The notes below the pieces were generated by a model. That model saw only the letters and a list, made by a program, of their open reading frames with translations, did no database searches and had not been told where the DNA came from. From Phascolarctobacterium_B sp045598345 (GTDB lineage: Bacteria; Bacillota; Negativicutes; Acidaminococcales; Acidaminococcaceae): a stretch of 23,945 bases of DNA. The position numbers and the translations under genes are program-made. This document shows positions 15,353 through 21,700 of this stretch, in pieces. Position 1 is the stretch's first letter; each line of letters begins with the position of its first letter. Location: assembly GCA_045598345.1 (NCBI GenBank), contig JAZLLX010000056.1, forward strand, positions 1 to 23,945, in the 5' to 3' direction.

Positions 15353-16405
15353 ATGAAGAATCGTCTTCCTGTTGACCATTTTCATTTTCCTGTGGATAAA
15401 ATTAAGGCAGGATATTATACAGATGCCTACTTTATGCGGACGGAGGAAATCTTAAATAAAGACAACAACCATCCCCAAGTGCTGATGCAAATCTTTACTC
15501 GTGAACCCATGATTGTCTGCGGCATTGATGAGGTTATCGCCCTCTTGAAGACCTGTGCCCACAATCCGGAAAAATTAAAGATCCGTGCTTTACACGATGG
15601 GGATAAGATAGAGCCATGGGAAACCCTTATGACCATTGAGGGTGATTTGGCGGACTTCGCCCATTTGGAAACAATTTATTTAGGCATTTTGGCCCGGCAG
15701 AGCCGTATTGCCACCAATGTACGCAATGTTATTGAGGCGGCAAAGGGCAAAAATGTCCTCTTCTTCCCTGCCCGCTATGATTTGTGGCAAACACAGGAAA
15801 GTGACGGCTATGCCGCCATGATTGGCGGATTAAAGGGATTTAGCACGGATGCCAACGCCAAAGCCAGTGGCGGCAAAGGACTGGGTACCATCCCCCATGC
15901 TTTGATTTGCACTTATAAAGGTGATACGGTGGCTGCCACCAGTGCCTTTGACAAATATGTTGACCACAATATTGCCCGGATTGCTTTGGTGGATTTTGAC
16001 AATGACTGTGTCAATACGGCTTTGGCTGTGGCACGGAAATTAGGCAGGAAATTAGCCGGTGTACGCCTTGACACCAGCGCCAATATGGTGGACAAATCCG
16101 TACAAAATCCCAACGGGATGTTCTCTCCCACCGGTGTTTGCAAGGAATTGGTTTGGAATGTGCGTAAGGCACTTGACAAAGAGGACTTTGATTATGTGAA
16201 AATTATTGTTTCCAGTGGGTTCAACCCGGAACGCATCCGTGCCTTTGAAGCAGAACATGTGCCCGTAGATACCTATGCCGTGGGTTCCTTCTTCTTTGAC
16301 GGGAACATCAATTTCACGGCAGACGTGGTTATGGTTGACGGCAAACCCTGTGCCAAAGTCGGACGCAAATATATGCCCAATCCCCGTCTGGAGGATGTGG
16401 ACTGA
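15353..16405 (+). CDS. pncB: Nicotinate phosphoribosyltransferase (short form)
   Basis: Joins nicotinate to PRPP to make nicotinate mononucleotide in NAD salvage (Preiss-Handler route), in the cytoplasm. 350 aa, the short NAPRTase variant in the quinolinate/nicotinate phosphoribosyltransferase fold. Recognisable segments are AGYYTDAYFMRTEEIL near the N-terminus, VRLDTSANMVDKSV in the barrel, IIVSSGFNPERI, and the late phosphate-binding YAVGSFFFDG. The ATG at 15353 is set by GGAGG; a TTG at 15341 lies upstream of it and is rejected. Its TGA shares one base with the hydF ATG, an unusual partnership. The symbol is by family; activity on nicotinate is inferred. Confidence 0.85.
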   Translation: MKNRLPVDHFHFPVDKIKAGYYTDAYFMRTEEILNKDNNHPQVLMQIFTREPMIVCGIDEVIALLKTCAHNPEKLKIRALHDGDKIEPWETLMTIEGDLADFAHLETIYLGILARQSRIATNVRNVIEAAKGKNVLFFPARYDLWQTQESDGYAAMIGGLKGFSTDANAKASGGKGLGTIPHALICTYKGDTVAATSAFDKYVDHNIARIALVDFDNDCVNTALAVARKLGRKLAGVRLDTSANMVDKSVQNPNGMFSPTGVCKELVWNVRKALDKEDFDYVKIIVSSGFNPERIRAFEAEHVPVDTYAVGSFFFDGNINFTADVVMVDGKPCAKVGRKYMPNPRLEDVD

Positions 16406-17592
16406 TGCAAAGCACACCCAACGCTGAAAGAATCCAAATCGGCATTTTTGGCAAGACCAATACGGGAAAATCCAGTTTAATCAATGCCCTCACGGGGCAG
16501 AATTTGGCTATTACAAGTTCCATTGCGGGCACTACCACGGACCCTGTGAAAAAGGCAATGGAACTTTTTCCTTTGGGTCCCGTTATGCTTACGGACACCC
16601 CCGGTCTTGATGATACGGGAGAATTGGGAAAAGCAAGAATACAGCGTACCTATGCGGTTTTGGCCACAACTGATATTGCTCTTATTGTTGTAGATACTGC
16701 CCTTGGCTGGAGCGATACGGAAGCAGAACTTTTGAAAAAAATCAAGCAAAAAAACATTACTTGTGTTGTGGTATTCAATAAATCCGATACAGGCAACTGC
16801 CCCCTTCCCGCTTTGGATTGCCCTACTCTCCCTGTTTCCTGCAAAACTATGGAAAACATTGAGGAACTAAAAAATCTTTTGGGAAAATTAAAGCCGGAAA
16901 AAAATACCAAACCACTTGTACATGATTTGTTCAGACCTAAAGATATTATTGTTTTAGTAACCCCCATTGATTTGTCCGCCCCCAAAGGTCGCTTGATTTT
17001 GCCACAGCAACAGGTCTTGCGGGACATTCTTGATTACAGGGGCATTGCCCTGGTAACACAGCCGGAAGAATTGGCAGATACCCTTGCCAAACTGACTACC
17101 AATCCCCGTCTGGTAATTACGGACAGTCAGGTCTTTGCGGATGTTGACAAAATTCTGCCAAAAGAAATACCCTTAACCAGTTTTTCCATCCTTTTTGCCC
17201 GTTATAAAGGGAATTTGGATTATGCCATTGCCGGTGCAAATGTTTTGGATAATATTCAAGACAATGATGAAATCTTAATCGGCGAAGGGTGCACACACCA
17301 CCGTCAGTGTGGGGACATCGGCACAGAAAAAATCCCTAACTGGATTAGAAAGTACACCAAAGCAAACCCCAAATTTACCTTTACCGCCGGCGGCGAATTT
17401 CCCGAAGATTTGTCCAAATACAAACTAATAATCCATTGCGGCGGCTGTATGCTGACGGAAAAAGAGGTGCAAAATCGCCTCCGTAAAGCAAAAAGTTATA
17501 GCATACCTTTCACCAACTATGGCATCGTCATCGCCAAAATGAAAGGCATATTGGAAAGAGCAACGGAGATTTTTACAATTAATAAAGAATAA
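16405..17592 (+). CDS. hydF: [FeFe]-hydrogenase H-cluster maturation GTPase HydF
   Basis: Scaffold that receives the di-iron subcluster made by HydE/HydG and delivers it to the hydrogenase. 395 aa. The G domain has GKTNTGKSS at 16-24, DTPG at 64-67 and NKSD at 125-128. A dimerisation domain occupies the middle. The C-terminal iron-sulphur site has CTH (Cys296, His298) and CGGC (Cys345, Cys348), with 46 residues between His298 and Cys345, which fits the family pattern CxH-x(46-53)-CxxC. HydE, HydG and the hydrogenase are not in the window. The gene overlaps pncB by one base, and its stop codon lies in heptamer array D. Confidence 0.96.
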   Translation: MQSTPNAERIQIGIFGKTNTGKSSLINALTGQNLAITSSIAGTTTDPVKKAMELFPLGPVMLTDTPGLDDTGELGKARIQRTYAVLATTDIALIVVDTALGWSDTEAELLKKIKQKNITCVVVFNKSDTGNCPLPALDCPTLPVSCKTMENIEELKNLLGKLKPEKNTKPLVHDLFRPKDIIVLVTPIDLSAPKGRLILPQQQVLRDILDYRGIALVTQPEELADTLAKLTTNPRLVITDSQVFADVDKILPKEIPLTSFSILFARYKGNLDYAIAGANVLDNIQDNDEILIGEGCTHHRQCGDIGTEKIPNWIRKYTKANPKFTFTAGGEFPEDLSKYKLIIHCGGCMLTEKEVQNRLRKAKSYSIPFTNYGIVIAKMKGILERATEIFTINKE

Positions 17593-17606
17593 TGAATAAT
17601 GAATAA
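17586..17606. repeat. Heptamer array D (unit TGAATAA)
   Basis: Three 7-bp units, AGAATAA then TGAATAA twice. It contains the hydF stop codon (17590-17592) and ends 4 nt before the GGTA end of repeat element b. Confidence 0.7.
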
Positions 17607-17610
17607 TTGT

Positions 17611-17657
17611 GGTAGGATGTTCCGTTGATTATATTTTAATCACAGGAACATTTTACC
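17611..17657. repeat. MITE-like element b (minimal, two terminal repeats face to face)
   Basis: The 21-bp arms 17611-17631 (GGTA end) and 17637-17657 (TACC end) pair at 17 of 21 positions around a 5-nt spacer. Both arms match the terminal sequences of copies a, c, d and e. Heptamer arrays flank it on both sides (D at 17586-17606, E at 17660-17687). It could fold as a hairpin after hydF, but no T-run follows, so it is not called a terminator. Confidence 0.7.
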
Positions 17658-17659
17658 AT

Positions 17660-17687
17660 CCCTATGCCCTACGCCCTACGCTTTACG
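17660..17687. repeat. Heptamer array E (unit CCCTACG)
   Basis: Four 7-bp units, CCCTATG, CCCTACG (twice) and CTTTACG. Begins 2 nt after the TACC end of element b. Confidence 0.7.
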
Positions 17688-17699
17688 CCTTTTATTTCC

Positions 17700-17748
17700 C
17701 TGATTCCTAATTCCTTTACCCTGTAACCTGACCACTGAAACCTAACCA
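17700..17748. repeat. Heptamer array F (seven degenerate units starting CT)
   Basis: Seven consecutive 7-bp units in perfect register, each beginning with CT, for example CTGATTC, CTAATTC, CTGAAAC. The units differ by several bases, yet the period never slips over 49 bp. It ends 2 nt before the -35 box of the next gene. Confidence 0.7.
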
Positions 17749-17750
17749 TA

Positions 17751-17779
17751 TTGATAAATCCCTTCTTTTATGTTAAAAT
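17751..17779 (+). promoter_or_regulatory. Promoter of the EF-hand-like orphan gene
   Basis: TTGATA (17751-17756) and TAAAAT (17774-17779) with a 17-nt spacer and a TG one base before the -10. The gene therefore has its own promoter and is separate from pncB-hydF. Confidence 0.75.
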
Positions 17780-17809
17780 AAACAAAAATAATTATATGAG
17801 GTGAAAAAA

Positions 17810-18169
17810 ATGAGCAAACAAGCATATTCCGTTAAATTAGCAAGGACATTATACGACAATGTCTATCGGGCCCGTCTGTTGAACGAAAACGACCAGCCCA
17901 TCGGTGATTTGCAAATTATGCCCGTGCTTCCTACGGACAGAAGCCAACTGCCGGAGGATGCCCCGGAGGCAAAACCCTATCTCTTGATTTTGGTACGGGA
18001 TGCGGACATTAATAAGGACAATTTGATTGATTTTGAAGAAAAGACAGATTTCTGTTTACGCAAACGCTTTGCCACAGAAACCACAGATTTCCAGTATTGT
18101 CTTTTCGTCTATCCCTCCCCTGCCTTTATCTTTGAACAGGCAGATTCTTTGAACACACCGTTGAAGTAA
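17810..18169 (+). CDS. Hypothetical protein with one EF-hand-like loop
   Basis: A 119-aa soluble protein, not recognised as a named family. Residues 66-77 (DINKDNLIDFEE) fit the 12-residue EF-hand calcium loop: Asp1, Asn3, Asp5, Asn6, Ile8, Asp9 and Glu12. Only one loop is visible, so calcium binding would need a dimer or is vestigial. The rest looks like a compact beta-rich fold (KPYLLILV, FQYCLFVYPSPAFIF). No signal peptide or membrane helix is seen. The start is the ATG at 17810, with AGGTG upstream; the GTG at 17801 is part of that ribosome site. It stands alone with its own promoter and ends 4 nt before a heptamer array. Confidence 0.72.
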   Translation: MSKQAYSVKLARTLYDNVYRARLLNENDQPIGDLQIMPVLPTDRSQLPEDAPEAKPYLLILVRDADINKDNLIDFEEKTDFCLRKRFATETTDFQYCLFVYPSPAFIFEQADSLNTPLK

Positions 18170-18173
18170 TTAG

Positions 18174-18201
18174 GAATTATGAATTAAGAATGCAGAATGA
18201 T
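18174..18201. repeat. Heptamer array G (unit GAATNNN)
   Basis: Four 7-bp units, GAATTAT, GAATTAA, GAATGCA and GAATGAT. It starts 4 nt after the stop of the EF-hand-like gene and directly abuts the GGTA end of element e (18202). Confidence 0.7.
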
Positions 18202-18449
18202 GGTAATAAGTTCCTATGATTAAAATAAAAAAAGTCCGCTTAATGCTGACTCTCGTGCCCCCTTAGAGGGGGCTGGCAGTTGCGTAGCAACTGACTGAGG
18301 GTGGCGATTAAAGCGGTACTTTCGCATAGTGCGTAGTTCCCAATCCTCAGTCAGCCGCCTATGTTCCTATCGCTGCCAGCCCTTTCACCAAGGGGCCTTA
18401 AGTTCGCTTTATGCCTACCATTCTGCTATAATCACCAGAACATCTTACC
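18202..18449. repeat. MITE-like element e-c (about 248 bp, nested palindromes inside)
   Basis: The left end 18202-18222 (GGTAATAAG...) and the right end 18429-18449 (...TCTTACC) are the two halves of the shared 21-bp terminal repeat. Inside are nested inverted repeats: 18257-18273 (7-bp stem), 18277-18293 (7-bp stem), 18291-18300 with 18345-18354 (10 of 10), and 18271-18279 with 18373-18381 (9 of 9). The whole interior can form one large cruciform. No open reading frame of note is present. Part of the interior (18234-18256) recurs at 23798-23819. Confidence 0.6.
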
Positions 18450-18453
18450 ACAA

Positions 18454-18481
18454 CTTTAAGCTTTAAGTTTTTATCTTTTCA
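18454..18481. repeat. Heptamer array H (unit CTTTAAG)
   Basis: Two exact CTTTAAG units followed by two degenerate ones. It begins 4 nt after the TACC end of the e-c element. Confidence 0.55.
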
Positions 18482-18503
18482 TTAGCGTCAGCGTAATCCA
18501 ATG

Positions 18504-18524
18504 TTTCCCCACACCCCCTCTTGT
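18504..18524. repeat. 21-bp direct repeat, identical to 23925-23945
   Basis: An exact 21-base match (core CCCCACACCCCCTC) found on both sides of the autotransporter in the same orientation. It continues into a perfect 8-bp hairpin at 18521-18539 (TTGTGTCC, loop ACC, GGACACAA). Confidence 0.8.
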
Positions 18525-18544
18525 GTCCACCGGACACAATTCAA

Positions 18545-18614
18545 CTCTCCCCAAGGAGAGGGTTACTTTCGCTTTCTGCCACCTCCCCTGCTATAATCAC
18601 AGGAACTTTTTACC
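18545..18614 (+). repeat. MITE-like intergenic element, copy d (right half)
   Basis: It starts with a hairpin (CTCTCC-CCAA-GGAGAG, 18545-18560). It shares 25 identical bases with copy a (18551-18575 = 151-175) and ends with the TACC terminal repeat (18594-18614). CGCTTT and CTGCTATAATC are again 12 nt apart. Confidence 0.65.
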
Positions 18615-18622
18615 ATATTTGG

Positions 18623-18649
18623 TCTTTGCTCTTTGTTCTTTGACATTTA
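18623..18649. repeat. Heptamer array C' (unit TCTTTGN)
   Basis: Three 7-bp units, TCTTTGC, TCTTTGT and TCTTTGA, starting 8 nt after the TACC end of copy d. Bases 18625-18649 are identical to 976-1000 next to the wecG-like gene. Confidence 0.7.
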
Positions 18650-18652
18650 ATT

Positions 18653-18706
18653 ATAATTTCTAAAAAAAAATCCGCCTCTCGGCGGACTTTTTTTTTTAGA
18701 AATTAT
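18653..18706. terminator. Bidirectional terminator in a 54-bp palindrome
   Basis: The GC stem TCCGCC-TCTC-GGCGGA (18671-18686) is flanked by A-runs and T-runs of nine or more, so it can terminate transcripts from either side. The palindrome extends outward to 18653 and 18706. The right arm includes the last codons and stop of the autotransporter gene (18696-18706). Confidence 0.92.
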
Positions 18707-21700
18707 AGAACACTCTTGCCATTCCGTCCCATCCTTTTCTCTTGCCCATATAGGCATTCGCTCCCAGTCCCAATGTCCATTTCTTGCTTACGTTCCAGTC
18801 ACAGCCGACTTCCAGTATGCCTGTGTTGCCTTTCATGCTGGGTGCGGGTGCTTCACCTACACCGCTGATGCTTGCCTTTGCTTCGCCCTTGAACTCGTGT
18901 TCCCATGCAAGTCCTACATAGGGTTTGGCGTTGCTGTTCTTTTGTTTGAAATTGTATTTTCCGCCAACTCTCACACGATGACTCTTCACGCTGTCAAAGT
19001 GGTACTCGCTCGTTCCCACAGTTGCATCACAAGTACCCACATGACCGTATGTGTATCTGCCATAGAAATCTATTTCATTCTTGCCTACAGGGTAAATGTG
19101 ACCTACGCCTACGCTGATGCCGTAGTACCTGCTGTCCGTGTCGTAACTGCCGATGTCACTCTGTCCCCACTCTGTTTCCTGCTTGCCGTAACGGATATTG
19201 CCTTCGTAATAGGTGTTGTTGGTGAGTTTGTGCCGTGCCATAATGCCCACACCTTTGTTTTCGGAATTGCCGTCACCGTGTACATCGCCGTTATAGGTGT
19301 CAAAGTCCCCTTTGCCGTATTCAAAGAACAAGCCGTAAGTGGTGGTAGAGCCGTCTTTCCATTCCTTTGTCTTTCCCGCACCAACGATAACGCCCCAGCC
19401 GTCCACATCCACATGGCTTCCGGTTTTGTATTTGCTTTGTCCTTTGCTTAAGGCACCGAAAGTATTTGTAACTCCGCCGACAGTTTCTGCAACCAAACTC
19501 TTCATACCTTCGCCGCTGGCAAGGTCAGCGCTCATATTCACGGTCTGTACTGCCGCCGCAATGCCTTCTACCGGGGCTTTGTCTTTGTCCTTGTCTTCAT
19601 CATCGTCATGGCCACCCCCGCCGATAGTAAAGGTCAGTTTGTTGCTGTCTTGGGCTATTGCCCCTGCCGCCCCGACAATTTCGCCTGCTTCCCATGCCCC
19701 TTGCACATTGTCCGCATCTATCAGGGTGATTACATCCCCTGTTTTCAGTTTTACCGCATTTGTTGCATCAACGCTGATTTTGGTGTTGTCAAAGGTCACT
19801 GTTTCGGCCTTCAGCATCACGTCACCGTTTTGCATTTCGCTTGGCAGAGTAAAGTTCATGATTTGGAAACATCCCACTTCCGCCGCCTTACCACCCATTT
19901 TGATTTTCAGGTTCAATGTGTTGCCGCTGCTTGCGGTGCCAACGCCGCCATAGAGTTTGTAGCCGTCGTTAAATGTGCCGCCCTCAATGTTCACTGTGTT
20001 GCTGTTGGCGGGGCCGCTTTCGCTGTAGCCGCCGTAGATGTCTTTGCCCGGGCCAAATTCCCCGCCGGTGACTTTTACGGTGTTGTTTTTGACTTCAATT
20101 CCCTCCCCGTTGCTGTAGCCGCCGTAGAAGAATTTTGTTCCTGCAAAGGATGTGTCCGCACCGTCCACATTCAGGATGCCCCCTTCCGCCACGGCTTCCG
20201 CTTTCTTGCGGGTAAATCCGCCCGCCGTTGTGCCGTACCAGGTATCGGAATAAAAGTCCAGCATTGTCAGTTTAATGGTTTTGGTATCAGTGCTGTCAAT
20301 GGTAACTTTCGCCGTATTCGTGCTGTATACACCCGGGTCGCCTAATGTTGCATCAACGCCAAAAATAGTACCAACAATATAATTATCGCTTATAGAACCG
20401 GTACTGACATCAACCAAGGTTATAACAGTGCCCACGTCCAATTCCATTCCCTCACCCGCATAGACATTTACTGTTGCAGTACCGCCTCTATAATCAACCG
20501 CCAAGCAATCTGTTTTCAGCATAACATCCCCATTCGTAATATTGCTCGGCAACGTGAAATTCATATTTTGGAACCAATCAACACATCCATGTGTGCCGCT
20601 CATCTTGATTCTCAAATTCAAAGTATTGTTAGTAGAGGAATATGAGGTGGACTGACCGCCAGTAAGATTAGCTAAATTGCCAAATGTGCCGCCTTCAATG
20701 GTCACTGAATTGCCTTTAGCATTGCCAACACCAAGACAGCCCAAAATATTACAACCGTTTTTAAAAGTACCATCCTTAATAATCACTGAATTGCCTTCAG
20801 CATTTCCAGAATAACTGTAACCGCCATAAATATAACTGCCCTCTCCAAATGTTCCGCCCTTAACTTCTACTTTGTTTTCATTAGCATTGCCGTTTTCGCT
20901 GTAACCGCCATAAATATTACTGTAAGACCCAATCATACCGCCGGAAACAACCACTTTGTTGCCTGTTACATTACCATTATCCGTGGTCTTACCGCCATAA
21001 ACCTTTATACTGTCAAACGCACCGTTGGTAATGGTCACAGTATTGGCATCACTGTCTGCCGTACCGCCCACATCACCGCTAGCGCTATAACCGCCAAAAA
21101 AATTAAAATCAGGAAATCTGCCGCCGGAAATGATGGTGTTATTCCCTTTAACATTCCCACTATCACTGTAACCGGCATAAAGATTGCCGGCACCTTCAAA
21201 TGTGCCGCCCGTAAATTTTAGGGTATTCCCTTCAACACTTCCCGCTCCCCCTGCCGATCCGCTCCTAATCAGAACGCTCTCATCAGAAGAACAGAAGTAG
21301 CCGCCGTTGATGGTCAAACGGTTATTGTTCGCCGTACTACCGTCAGAAGTATGACCGGCATAAATATGTACTATTTCAGAATCACTATAAAACTTGCCGC
21401 CCTTAATGGTCAACTCATTGCCATTTGCATTGCCCTCATCAGTCCATCCGCCATAGACGTTATTTATTGTGCCGTCATAAACAGTAACCTTGTTGCCTGT
21501 TACGTCATTATTACCACTGCAATTTGCCCCATACACACCGTCATTATACGTGCCCCTGCGGATAATGACCTCATTACCGCTGTAACTTGTGTCAGAAAGT
21601 CCGCCGTCCGTTGTGTTGCCTTTAACCTCTGAATCATAAGTTCCTGCTATTGACCCTGAATCAAACTTGTTGCTCCCCTGCTTAATGGTGTAATCCTTTT

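Noticed and set aside
17611..17657. Hairpin after hydF as a rho-independent terminator.
   Set aside because: The stem has mismatches and no T-run follows. Its arms match the ends of the other repeat copies, so it was called a repeat element.
17586..18201. Tandem arrays as a possible CRISPR.
   Set aside because: Units are 7 bp and contiguous with no spacers, and there are no cas genes. The autotransporter coils are also protein repeats, not CRISPR.
19608..20345. Long plus-strand open frame opposite the autotransporter (also 21765-22466 and 18897-19451).
   Set aside because: These are shadows of the repetitive minus-strand gene, without ribosome sites; their composition mirrors the Gly/Asn-rich repeat codons.
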